Source: Paraburkholderia diazotrophica
GTDB lineage: Bacteria > Pseudomonadota > Gammaproteobacteria > Burkholderiales > Burkholderiaceae
Direction: 5' to 3'
DNA: 64,000 bases
NCBI RefSeq assembly: GCF_900108945.1
Contig: NZ_FNYE01000003.1
Location: forward strand, 248,001 to 312,000
Position numbers and translations under genes: made by a program. Of the stretch, positions 1-7,253 are shown piece after piece; positions within the stretch are counted from its first letter, which is position 1, and each line of letters opens with the position of its first letter. The notes under the pieces are model-generated. The model did not search any database. It saw nothing but the letters and a program-made list of their open reading frames with translations, and was not told the origin of the DNA.

Positions 1-190
1 TGCATCGTGCGATCGAACGGTCCATCGGTCCGAAGTCCATGTCGCTCGAACGGTTCAGCGACGGTGCGTCCGCACCTGTCGCCGAGAATTCGACGGGGCC
101 CGTATGCGTGCAGGCCGTCGCCAGCAGCGCGAGCGCCGCCGCTGCGAATCGTGCGTGCAGAACGTGGCGAACGTGGGCGCGCATTGTCAT
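1..190 (-). CDS. Putative lipoprotein, 5' part only (cut by window edge)
   Basis: The frame is open from an ATG at 190 to the window edge (63 codons) with no stop. A ribosome site (AAGGA, 8 nt upstream) supports this start; a second ATG lies two codons later. The N-terminus is basic (RAHVRHVLHARF), then hydrophobic (AAAALALLATAC), and ends in a lipobox-like LATAC with Cys 31. This fits a type II signal peptide, so the mature protein would be membrane-anchored. What follows is Ser/Asp/Thr-rich and matches no family I recognise. It lies 83 nt downstream of yjbQ on the same strand and could be co-transcribed. The function is unknown because most of the gene is outside the window. Confidence 0.55.
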   Translation of the reverse strand, partial: MTMRAHVRHVLHARFAAAALALLATACTHTGPVEFSATGADAPSLNRSSDMDFGPMDRSIARC

Positions 191-273
191 GGTTCAATTC
201 CTTATTGATGATGCCGGCTCATAAGTACCTGCATGCTGGGAATGATCGGCTCGCGTCGAAAAGAGCGACGCTT

Positions 274-693
274 TCATTCGCCGATCAGATGCAGCACGAT
301 GTCGCGTTCCTGCGGTCGCGCGCGATGCTCGAACAGGTAAATGCCCTGCCATGTGCCGAGCACCATGCGGCCGTGCTCGACGGGGATCGAGAGCTGCACC
401 TGCGTCAATGCAGTTCGCAGATGCGCGGGCATGTCATCGGGGCCTTCCGTGTCGTGCTCGTATCGGCCGGGATCTTCGGGCGCGAGCATCGCGAAGTGCC
501 GTTCGAGATCGCGTTGCACCGAAGGGTCCGCGTTCTCCTGAATCAACAGCGACGCCGACGTGTGTCTGCAAAACATAGTCAGCATGCCCGTCTGCATCGA
601 CTCGTCGCGCACGAACGCGGCGACCTCCGCAGTGAAATCGAATAACCCGCGAGCGCGCGCCCGCACGTTCAGATGTCGAATAGCCTGGCGCAT
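274..693 (-). CDS. yjbQ: YjbQ family protein (UPF0047)
   Basis: This 139-residue protein has the full length of the YjbQ/UPF0047 family. It carries the family pattern: CRHTSASLLIQENADPSV near residues 42-59, a central HDTEGPDDMPAHLRTAL segment, and the C-terminal GTWQGIYLFEHR block. The conserved histidines in these blocks form the likely active or metal site. Some family members have weak thiamin-phosphate synthase activity, but the physiological role is not settled. The gene starts 217 nt from the divergent cupin gene, so the space between holds both promoters. Confidence 0.9.
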   Translation of the reverse strand: MRQAIRHLNVRARARGLFDFTAEVAAFVRDESMQTGMLTMFCRHTSASLLIQENADPSVQRDLERHFAMLAPEDPGRYEHDTEGPDDMPAHLRTALTQVQLSIPVEHGRMVLGTWQGIYLFEHRARPQERDIVLHLIGE

Positions 694-910
694 GAATCAT
701 TCTCCGTTGTGCCCGTTGTGTTGTGCCGTTGCGAAATGCAATGCCTGTCGATGAGTTTACCGCGCGCTTCGCGTTTCATCTTCTGTAGCGGACCGAATGG
801 CGGCACATCGATTGCTGCGCGTTTCGCGCAGCCGATTTCGCTTTGCAAAAGGGACTATGCTGGTGATGCCGAATCGCTCGCCGTCGAACGGCAACTGAAA
901 GGAGGCCGCC

Positions 911-1177
911 ATGGAACGCGACGAATTCATCGACGCACTAAAGCGCGAAGGCTTCGCCGAAATCGTCACGGTGACGCACGATGCGCAGGGCACGCTCGAG
1001 GATCACGCTCATCCTTTCGAAGCGAAAGCGCTGATCCTGCATGGCCAGTTGACGTTGCGAACCGGCGATATGGAGCGCGTCTATCGGATGGGCGACGTAT
1101 TTCATTTGCACGCAAACGAAAACCACTCGGAGCGTTTCGGGCCGGACGGTGTTCAATATCTGGTCGGCCGCAAGTGA
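911..1177 (+). CDS. Small cupin-domain protein
   Basis: This is an 88-residue single-domain cupin. Residues 26-85 give the two cupin motifs: HDAQGTLEDHAHPFEAKALI with H32 and H34 as likely metal ligands, then a glycine turn (LRTGDMERVYRMGDVFHL) and the second-motif histidine in ANENHSE. A strong ribosome site (AAAGGAGG) sits just before the ATG. The substrate cannot be read from the sequence; small stand-alone cupins include oxygenases, isomerases and ligand sensors. It is likely monocistronic or transcribed with the SDR gene 135 nt downstream. Confidence 0.85.
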   Translation: MERDEFIDALKREGFAEIVTVTHDAQGTLEDHAHPFEAKALILHGQLTLRTGDMERVYRMGDVFHLHANENHSERFGPDGVQYLVGRK

Positions 1178-1312
1178 ACGCAGTGGGGCTCCGCGACAGT
1201 CGCGGCAGCCTCGCTGCAGGGTCCGCGTCGAGCCGTTAATATTTTTGGACCACGCATTGACGCGCGACGCGCGTGCGCGTTACCGATCACTTCACTACCG
1301 AGGAGGCCCTGA

Positions 1313-2170
1313 ATGACGACGACGCCCGTCTGGTTCATCACTGGCTGTTCAACCGGCTTCGGCAAGGAATTGGCCCGTGCGGTGCTCGCGCGCGGGTGGC
1401 GCTGCGTGGCGACGGCGCGCAATGTCGCGTCGCTTGCGGGTCTGGCCGAGTCCGGCAGCGATGCCGATGCGCACCTGCTGCGCGTGAAGCTCGACGTGAC
1501 GGACGATGCGCAGATCGCGGCCGCCGTCGATGCCGCGCAAGCGCGTTTCGGCGCGATCGACGTGCTCGTGAACAACGCGGGCTACGGCTATCAGTCGTCG
1601 GTCGAAGAGGGCGATGAAGACGAGATACGCGCGCAGTTCGACGTGAACGTGTTCGGCCTCTTCGCGATGACGCGGGCGGTGTTGCCGGGCATGCGGGCGT
1701 GCCGCAAGGGGCATGTGCTGAACATCACGTCGGTCGCGGGGCTCGTGGGCTTTCCGGGCTCGGGCTATTACGCGGCGGCCAAGCACGCCGTCGAAGGCTG
1801 GTCCGATGCGCTCGCAACGGAAGCCGCGCCGCTCGGCATCCGCGTGACCTGCATCGAGCCGGGGCCGTTTCGCACCGACTGGGCGGGCCGCTCGCTGAAG
1901 CAGACACCAAACCGCATCGACGACTACGCGGAGACGGCGGGCAAGCGCATGCAGGCGACGGCGCAAATCAGCGGCCATCAGCCCGGCGATCCGGCGCGCG
2001 CAGCCCAGGCGATGATCCGCATCACTGAAACCGACGAGCCGCTGCGTCACCTCGTGCTGGGCGCGTTCGGCGTCGATGCGGTGTCGAAGCGCCTGCATGC
2101 GGCGCTCGCCGATATCGACGCGTGGCGCGACACGAGTCTCGGTGCAGACTTTCCCGATGGCGCGAAGTAA
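1313..2170 (+). CDS. SDR family NAD(P)-dependent oxidoreductase
   Basis: This 285-residue classical short-chain dehydrogenase has the nucleotide-binding motif TGCSTGFG at residues 9-16, the NNAGYG motif near 87, the catalytic Ser in ITSVAG, and the active-site pair YYAAAKH (YxxxK). The TGCSTGFG form and the overall length resemble the DltE/retinol-dehydrogenase-like SDRs common in Burkholderia, which usually lack an assigned substrate. A GAGGAGG ribosome site lies 6 nt before the ATG. The gene ends directly against the convergent ABM-domain gene with no spacer. Confidence 0.9.
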   Translation: MTTTPVWFITGCSTGFGKELARAVLARGWRCVATARNVASLAGLAESGSDADAHLLRVKLDVTDDAQIAAAVDAAQARFGAIDVLVNNAGYGYQSSVEEGDEDEIRAQFDVNVFGLFAMTRAVLPGMRACRKGHVLNITSVAGLVGFPGSGYYAAAKHAVEGWSDALATEAAPLGIRVTCIEPGPFRTDWAGRSLKQTPNRIDDYAETAGKRMQATAQISGHQPGDPARAAQAMIRITETDEPLRHLVLGAFGVDAVSKRLHAALADIDAWRDTSLGADFPDGAK

Positions 2171-2845
2171 TCACTCGGGCCGTGGCGCGTCAGGGTAGTA
2201 TTGCGGCGCTTCGCGCCGGTCATACATGCCGTAGTCGCGTATCACGCGCACGCTGCGCAGCCGCGTGCCCTCGGGTAGCGCGAGCGACTTCGCGTAGCTG
2301 TCTGCGGCCTGCTCGTCGCGCCATGCCGTGAGAAGAATGACGTCTCCAGGCGTCAGCACGGCGTCGAATACGTCCCATGAAACCAGGTCCGCTGCATCGT
2401 CATGCAGGCCCAATGCGATCGCCACATCGTGCGCGTTTGCCTGCTTCACCCATTCGGCTTCGCGGCGCGCGCCGATCAGCACGATCGTCGTCGCGTCGCC
2501 TGCTTGCGTTTCGTCGAGCCGTTGCGCCTCGATCGCGTAGCCTTCGGGCGGATGTGTGTCGCGCGTCACCTGGCCGACGCGCAAATGGTAGTCATGCAAC
2601 GTCTGCGCGCGTCCCTTCTCCTGCATCCCGTGATGCAGTGCTTGCGTGCGCCAGCGCACGAGCGCTTTTTCATCGCGCCAACCCGATAGCGACAGCAGCC
2701 ACCCTTCGCGCGTGAGACTGCGATAGCGAATGTTGTCGATGAAACCATCGATCTGCTCCAGTTCCGGCTTCAGCCTCTTCGCGTAGCTGAGATACGCGTC
2801 CCATTGACCGGCGTGCGGACGTACTTCGAACAGCACTGAAAACAT
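2171..2845 (-). CDS. Antibiotic biosynthesis monooxygenase (ABM) domain protein
   Basis: This 224-residue protein appears to hold two ferredoxin-like ABM repeats. The first (about 1-105) opens with MFSVLFEVRPHAGQWDAYLS and contains the family's GWRDEKALVRWRTQALHHGM segment, including the usual histidines. The second (about 115-215) repeats the pattern with LLTAWRDEQAADSYAKS. ABM proteins act on quinones, haem or reactive small molecules, often without a cofactor; the substrate here is unknown. The gene follows ridA by 15 nt, so the two form a probable operon. Confidence 0.85.
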   Translation of the reverse strand: MFSVLFEVRPHAGQWDAYLSYAKRLKPELEQIDGFIDNIRYRSLTREGWLLSLSGWRDEKALVRWRTQALHHGMQEKGRAQTLHDYHLRVGQVTRDTHPPEGYAIEAQRLDETQAGDATTIVLIGARREAEWVKQANAHDVAIALGLHDDAADLVSWDVFDAVLTPGDVILLTAWRDEQAADSYAKSLALPEGTRLRSVRVIRDYGMYDRREAPQYYPDAPRPE

Positions 2846-2860
2846 CGTGTTCTCCCAAAT

Positions 2861-3247
2861 TCAGACGGCTGCAATGCAATCGATATCGAAGTGCCCCGGC
2901 CACGCGGGCACGCAAACGAAAATGCGCGCGGGCGGATCTTTCGGGAAATAGCGCGCATAGATGGCATTGACGGTGGCGAACTGCTCGACGGAAGTGCAGT
3001 AGACGTCGCACTTCAACACATTATCGAGCGACGAGCCCGCTGTCTCGACGCATAGCTTCAACTGTTCGAGCACGAGTTCCGTTTGACGTTCGAGCGGCGC
3101 ATCGACGCCTTCGCCCGTCGCCGGATTGAACGGCGGCAGCCCCGAAACATATAGCGTATCGCCGTGCCGCGTGACGACGGACGTCGGCGCCTTGAATCCT
3201 TCGAGCCAGCTTGATAGCGGTGCGACCCGGATGATCGCGCGTTGCAT
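2861..3247 (-). CDS. RidA family protein
   Basis: This is a 128-residue RidA/YjgF/YER057c homologue when started at the ATG at 3247, which has a GAGGAG ribosome site 7 nt upstream; the open frame continues 11 codons further but without such a site. The protein shows the RidA hallmarks: the DTLYVSGLPPF strand, the VLEQLKLCVETAGSSLDNVLKCDVY helix-strand unit, and the C-terminal PPARIFVCVPAW block. That last block normally carries the carboxylate-binding arginine. RidA enzymes hydrolyse reactive enamine/imine intermediates. Pairing with an ABM protein suggests a shared small-molecule detoxification or catabolic step. Confidence 0.88.
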   Translation of the reverse strand: MQRAIIRVAPLSSWLEGFKAPTSVVTRHGDTLYVSGLPPFNPATGEGVDAPLERQTELVLEQLKLCVETAGSSLDNVLKCDVYCTSVEQFATVNAIYARYFPKDPPARIFVCVPAWPGHFDIDCIAAV

Positions 3248-3465
3248 TGCGGTGCTCCTCGTGCGTGATGTCGGAGCCATCGTAACGCCATCGGCTGCGA
3301 TGATGTTTCAGAGCGAGGCGAAATGACGGACGGGCGCGAATGGACACGCATGCACGCAGGAAACCTTCCTCATTCTTCGCTCATTCTTCAAGCCTACGAT
3401 GCACCCATCGATTCAACGCGCAGTGCGACACACCATCCGGCGCGTTGAGATGAGAGGGGAAAATC

Positions 3466-3942
3466 ATGAACAGGTCATGGGTCAAGGCATGTGCATCGGT
3501 ACTCGTGGTTTCGGTCGCGCTGAGCGGCTGTGCGACGTTCGACGGGTCCGCCAATGTCTACTCGGCGTCGCAGGCGCAGCGTGAAGAGACGGTGCGCTTC
3601 GGCACCGTCGAAAGCGTGCGCGGCGTCACCATCGATGCGAGCAACGGACAGCCCGGCGTACTCGGCGCGCTCGGCGGCGGGCTGTTGGGCGCGGTCGCGG
3701 GAAGCGCGATCGGCGAGGGGCACGGCTCGCTGCTGTCGGGCGTCATCGGCGGCATTGCGGGCGCAGTGGCGGGCGATCAGGTGCAGAACCATTTCGCGCA
3801 GAAGCATGGCGTCGAAATCACCGTGCGGCTCGACGACGGCTCGCTGCGCGCCGCGACGCAAAGCATCGACGGTCCGATGTTCCATGCGGGCGAACGCGTC
3901 CGGTTGCTGTCGAGCGGCGGCGTGACACGCGTGACGGTTTGA
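3466..3942 (+). CDS. Glycine-zipper outer membrane lipoprotein (SlyB-like)
   Basis: This is a 158-residue lipoprotein. The signal peptide ends in the lipobox VALSGC (Cys 22). A glycine-zipper segment at about 66-105 (LGALGGGLLGAVAGSAIG and GVIGGIAGAVAGDQV) forms the two membrane-associated helices of the SlyB/Pcp/17-kDa antigen family. The C-terminal part (VEITVRLDDGSLRAATQ) is the usual beta domain. Such proteins stabilise the outer membrane, and slyB homologues often respond to Mg2+ or envelope stress. A terminator follows at 3966. Confidence 0.88.
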   Translation: MNRSWVKACASVLVVSVALSGCATFDGSANVYSASQAQREETVRFGTVESVRGVTIDASNGQPGVLGALGGGLLGAVAGSAIGEGHGSLLSGVIGGIAGAVAGDQVQNHFAQKHGVEITVRLDDGSLRAATQSIDGPMFHAGERVRLLSSGGVTRVTV

Positions 3943-3965
3943 ATGATGCGCGACGCTCAAAAGCA

Positions 3966-3992
3966 AAACGGCCTCGCCATGCGAGGCCGTTT
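3966..3992. terminator. Bidirectional rho-independent terminator
   Basis: A perfect 12-bp inverted repeat, AAACGGCCTCGC at 3966-3977 and GCGAGGCCGTTT at 3981-3992, has a CAT loop. It has A residues on one flank and T residues on the other, so it can end transcripts from the lipoprotein gene (+) and from the NuoM-like gene (-). It lies midway between their stop codons. Confidence 0.85.
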
Positions 3993-4034
3993 CACGTTTC
4001 GTTCAGGCAGCTAATGCAATGCAGGCGATCGTAC

Positions 4035-5573
4035 TCAACCCGGCAGGCGATTCGCAACGGCCACCGTCGCATGATTGTTCGACGCGACGCCCGTGCCCGT
4101 CGGCAGCGCGGAGCCCTGTGCCTGCGCGACGAGATTTTCCGCGGACGGGCCGATCGCGTCGGTGAACGTCTTCGGATGCACGCCGATTGCAAGCACCAGT
4201 ACGGCCATCGCGCCGAGCAGCACGAACTCGCGCTTGCACAGATCGCGCAGGTTCGCGACGCGCGCGTTGCGGATCGCGCCGAACATCACGCGCTTGTACA
4301 TCCACAGCGTGTACGCGGCGCTCAGGATCAGCGTCAGCGCAGCCGTTGCGCCGATCCAGAAGTTGAAGCGGATCGCGCCCATCAGCACGAGGAACTCGCC
4401 GACGAAGCCCGACGTGCCCGGCAGCCCGACGTTCGCCATCGAGAACAGCATCGCGAACGTCGCGAGCTTCGGCATCGAGTTGGCGACGCCGCCATAGGCA
4501 TCGATCGCGCCGCTCTTCGTGCGGTCGAACAGCATGCCCGTGCACAGCAGCATCGCGCCCGCCACGAGGCCGTACGACAGCATCTGCACGACGGCACCTT
4601 CCGTGCCCATGCGGTCGAACGTGAAGAGGCCCAGCGTGACGAGACCCATGTGCGCGACGGCGGAGTACGCGAGCAGCTTGCGCATGTCCGTTTGCGCGAG
4701 CGCGAGCAGGCTGCCGTAGATCACGGCGACGAGCGACAGCGCGATCATCGCGGGCGCGAAGAAGTGACAGGCATCCGGCACGATGGGCAGCGCGAAACGC
4801 AGCAGGCCGTAGCCGCCCATCTTCAGCATGCCGAGCAGCACGGCCGCGCCCGTCGGGCCATCCGAGTGCACGTCGGGTAGCCACGTGTGCACGGGCCACA
4901 TCGGCACCTTCACCGAGAACGCAGCGAGGAAGCCGATGAACACCAGCAGTTGCGGCGTGAAGTCGAGCTTCAGCGCGCGCCACGCGGCGATGTCGAACGT
5001 GTGCGACTGCGCCCACAGATAGATCAGCGCGGCGAGCATCGCGAGCGAGCCGACCAGCGAAAAGAAGAAGAAACGCACGGCCGCATAGACGCGGCGCTTT
5101 TCGCCCCACGTGCCGATCAGCAGATAGAGCGGGATCAGCGAGGCTTCGAAGAAGACGAAGAACAGCATGCCGTCGAGCGACGCGAACACGCCCTGCATGC
5201 AGCCCGACAGCAGCAGGAATGCGCCGTAGTACTGCGCGACGCGCTTCGTGACGGTTTCCCACGATGCGATCACGATGATCAGCGTCGTCACCGACGTCAG
5301 CACCGTGAACCACAGTGAGATGCCGTCGACGCCGAGATGATACGAGACGCCGAAGTCGGGCAGCCAGGGCAGCTGTTCGGAGAACTGCATCGTCGCCAGC
5401 GACGAATCGAAGCCCGACACGAGCGGGATGACGGGCAGGATGCTCACGGCCGCGCCCGCCAGCGCGAGCCAGCGCGTGCGGTTCGGTGCGTTCTCGGAGC
5501 CGGTGGCCAGCACGACGAGGCCAGCGAGAATCGGGACCCAGATCAGGAGGTCGAGGACGGATGGGAAGTGCAT
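4035..5573 (-). CDS. Solitary NuoM-like proton-translocating subunit
   Basis: This is a 512-residue polytopic membrane protein of the NuoM/ND4 antiporter-like family. The start at 5573 gives the normal NuoM N-terminus; the frame continues upstream without a credible site. Charged residues of the proton path are present: E143 in FFEASLIPLY, K222 in VKVPMWPVHTWLPD, K251 in GMLKMGGYG and E393 in GTSGFVGEF. Three features depart from complex I NuoM. The usual EAPT loop reads SDGPT, the segment between the two lysines is two residues shorter than in E. coli (29 versus 31), and the usual AHGL histidine motif reads SYGL. No other nuo gene is nearby, and cyoABCD lies upstream on the same strand. The partner is unknown. 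Confidence 0.85.
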   Translation of the reverse strand: MHFPSVLDLLIWVPILAGLVVLATGSENAPNRTRWLALAGAAVSILPVIPLVSGFDSSLATMQFSEQLPWLPDFGVSYHLGVDGISLWFTVLTSVTTLIIVIASWETVTKRVAQYYGAFLLLSGCMQGVFASLDGMLFFVFFEASLIPLYLLIGTWGEKRRVYAAVRFFFFSLVGSLAMLAALIYLWAQSHTFDIAAWRALKLDFTPQLLVFIGFLAAFSVKVPMWPVHTWLPDVHSDGPTGAAVLLGMLKMGGYGLLRFALPIVPDACHFFAPAMIALSLVAVIYGSLLALAQTDMRKLLAYSAVAHMGLVTLGLFTFDRMGTEGAVVQMLSYGLVAGAMLLCTGMLFDRTKSGAIDAYGGVANSMPKLATFAMLFSMANVGLPGTSGFVGEFLVLMGAIRFNFWIGATAALTLILSAAYTLWMYKRVMFGAIRNARVANLRDLCKREFVLLGAMAVLVLAIGVHPKTFTDAIGPSAENLVAQAQGSALPTGTGVASNNHATVAVANRLPG

Positions 5574-5958
5574 TGACTCGTTCGACGCGAATAGCAGGCC
5601 CTCGCCTGAAAAGGCGAAGGAAGAAAAAACCTTACATGGACATTTCGACGGTCGGCCCCTGAGCGGAGCGCGGCGATGCGCAGACTTGCGCACGCGCTTA
5701 ACCAAAACGCATGAGGCGGTCAGGGTTAACGAGCATACAGCAAAACAATAATGTTGCGCTGCCGCACGAGCCAATTTAGTTTGTTGCAGAACCCGCTATT
5801 GACACTGGGGTGCATGCCTGAGCAGGCAGTTTGCAATGCACAAGAAAATGGCGGTGGAAGCGCTTCCATGCGATGGAACTCAACGGTTGCTTACAGGGGT
5901 TGCCCTAGATTGAAGCGGCCGTTGTTCGCGATACGCTTAAGTCGCGAGGAGACAAATC
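5574..5958. other. Intergenic region between NuoM-like gene and small secreted-protein gene
   Basis: This 385-base stretch is AT-richer than its surroundings. It must hold the divergent promoters of the NuoM-like gene (-) and the small ORF at 5959 (+). A TTGACA hexamer occurs at 5799-5804 but no good -10 element follows it. A short dyad, TGCCTG/CAGGCA, lies near 5816. No coding frame with a credible start was found. Confidence 0.5.
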
Positions 5959-6207
5959 ATGAGAAAGGCTTTCCACATCGCCGTTATTGCCGTTTTAGCC
6001 TGGCTGGTTGCGGACCGGGCGCTTCTGCACGCGCAGGCTCGCGAAGCCAGCACCTTTGCTTGCGCGCAGGGCGCGGAGCAGGTGAAGCTGGAAGCGCTAG
6101 GGCGGGGATTCGACGACGCTGCGGCGAGCAGCCAGGGCGAGGCGTTCAGGTCGGGGTGTCTCGTGACGGGACGCGGCCGTCCGACGGAGATGCTGGCGCG
6201 CAACTGA
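5959..6207 (+). CDS. Small secreted or membrane-anchored hypothetical protein
   Basis: This 82-residue protein has an N-terminal hydrophobic segment (residues 4-17, AFHIAVIAVLAWLVAD), which could be an uncleaved anchor or a signal peptide. Two cysteines (in FACAQG and SGCLVTG) could form a disulfide outside the cytoplasm. A GAGGAGA ribosome site lies 7 nt before the ATG, which supports real translation. It is inserted in the opposite orientation between cyoD and the NuoM-like gene. I do not recognise a family. Confidence 0.6.
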   Translation: MRKAFHIAVIAVLAWLVADRALLHAQAREASTFACAQGAEQVKLEALGRGFDDAAASSQGEAFRSGCLVTGRGRPTEMLARN

Positions 6208-6260
6208 TGCGCCATCGAGGCGCTATTTAGGCGCTATTGACGCGGAAGAGCAGGGCAACG

Positions 6261-6294
6261 TGCCGGTCGCACGATACGACGTGTGCAACCGGCA
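6261..6294 (-). terminator. Hairpin downstream of cyoD, possible terminator
   Basis: TGCCGGTCGCAC (6261-6272) and GTGCAACCGGCA (6283-6294) pair over 12 bp. The single mismatch becomes a G-U pair in RNA read from the minus strand. It sits 17 nt past the cyoD stop. There is no T-run, so intrinsic termination is uncertain. Confidence 0.45.
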
Positions 6295-6311
6295 TCGGAC
6301 GATGTGCGCGC

Positions 6312-6647
6312 TTAACGCGACATCATGTTCATGCTGACGTTATGCATGACCCACAGCGTGCCGCCGATCACGATCACGGCGGTCAGCACGGTGTACACGA
6401 ACGCCGTGAGATTCCAGCGCTGGCTCGACGAGCCGTTCATGTGCAGGAAGAAAATCACGTGCACGATGATCTGCACGAGGCCGAGGCCCGCGATCGCATA
6501 GATCGCCTGCGTGCCCGTCAACGCGCCCGTCAGCACCACGCCGAACGCGGCTGCCGTCAGGATGACGGCCAGCACGAAGCCGATCATGTAGCTGCCGAAG
6601 TTGCCGTGGTTTTCTTCCGAATGTGACGAGTGAGAATGGCTGCTCAT
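6312..6647 (-). CDS. cyoD: Cytochrome o ubiquinol oxidase subunit IV
   Basis: This 111-residue protein has the length of CyoD (about 110) and three transmembrane helices, at about 18-38, 47-66 and 82-102. The histidine- and serine-rich N-terminus (MSSHSHSSHSEENHGN) precedes the conserved YMIGFVLAVILTAAAFG helix, and the family's IVHVIFFLHMNGSSSQRWN block is present. CyoD assists assembly of the oxidase and copper/haem insertion. It is the last gene of cyoABCD, with its start next to the cyoC stop. A haem O synthase gene (cyoE) is not in the window. Confidence 0.93.
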   Translation of the reverse strand: MSSHSHSSHSEENHGNFGSYMIGFVLAVILTAAAFGVVLTGALTGTQAIYAIAGLGLVQIIVHVIFFLHMNGSSSQRWNLTAFVYTVLTAVIVIGGTLWVMHNVSMNMMSR

Positions 6648-7253
6648 TTAGATCACGCTCGCAAGATAAACAAACGAAAAGACACCGATCCAGACGATGT
6701 CCAGGAAGTGCCAGAAGAGGCTCAGGCACGTCAGGCGGCGCAGTTCGCGCTCGCCGAGGTCGCGCGCGCGCACCACCTGAACCATCATCACGATCATCCA
6801 CAGCAGACCGGCCGAAACGTGCAGGCCGTGCGTGCCGACCAGCGTGAAGAACGCCGACAGGAACGCGCTACGGTCCGGACCTGCGCCTTCCGCGATCAGA
6901 TGCGAGAACTCGCGCACTTCGAGCACGACGAACGCCGCGCCGAGCACGAACGTCACCGCGAGCCACAAGAGCGTCGCGCTCTTGTTGTTCTTGTGCGCGC
7001 CCAGCATCGCGAAGCCGTACGTGATGCTCGAGAACAGCAGGATTGCCGTCTCGATCGCGACGCCCGGAATCTCGAACAGATCTTTACCGCTCGGACCGCC
7101 GGCGAACTGATGGCTCATCACTGCAAACGTCGCGAACAGCGCCGCAAACAGAATGCAGTCGGTCATCAGATACAGCCAGAAGCCGAACACCGAATGGGAC
7201 GGAGCGTGTTCCGCGTCGTGATGCGGCTCCGCGAGAATAGCTTTTTGAAGCAT
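6648..7253 (-). CDS. cyoC: Cytochrome o ubiquinol oxidase subunit III
   Basis: This 201-residue CyoC is close to the family length (about 204) and has five predicted transmembrane helices. Family blocks include [20 protein letters not shown], the GHxN-equivalent [13 protein letters not shown] segment, and the C-terminal [18 protein letters not shown]. Subunit III belongs to the haem-copper oxidase subunit III superfamily and stabilises the complex. Its start overlaps the end of cyoB, consistent with translational coupling. Confidence 0.94.
   Translation of the reverse strand: MLQKAILAEPHHDAEHAPSHSVFGFWLYLMTDCILFAALFATFAVMSHQFAGGPSGKDLFEIPGVAIETAILLFSSITYGFAMLGAHKNNKSATLLWLAVTFVLGAAFVVLEVREFSHLIAEGAGPDRSAFLSAFFTLVGTHGLHVSAGLLWMIVMMVQVVRARDLGERELRRLTCLSLFWHFLDIVWIGVFSFVYLASVI

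Noticed and set aside
3939-4880. A 313-codon plus-strand frame opposite the NuoM-like gene
   Set aside because: It is the reverse-strand shadow of a membrane protein gene, with an atypical Arg/Gln/His composition and no ribosome site.
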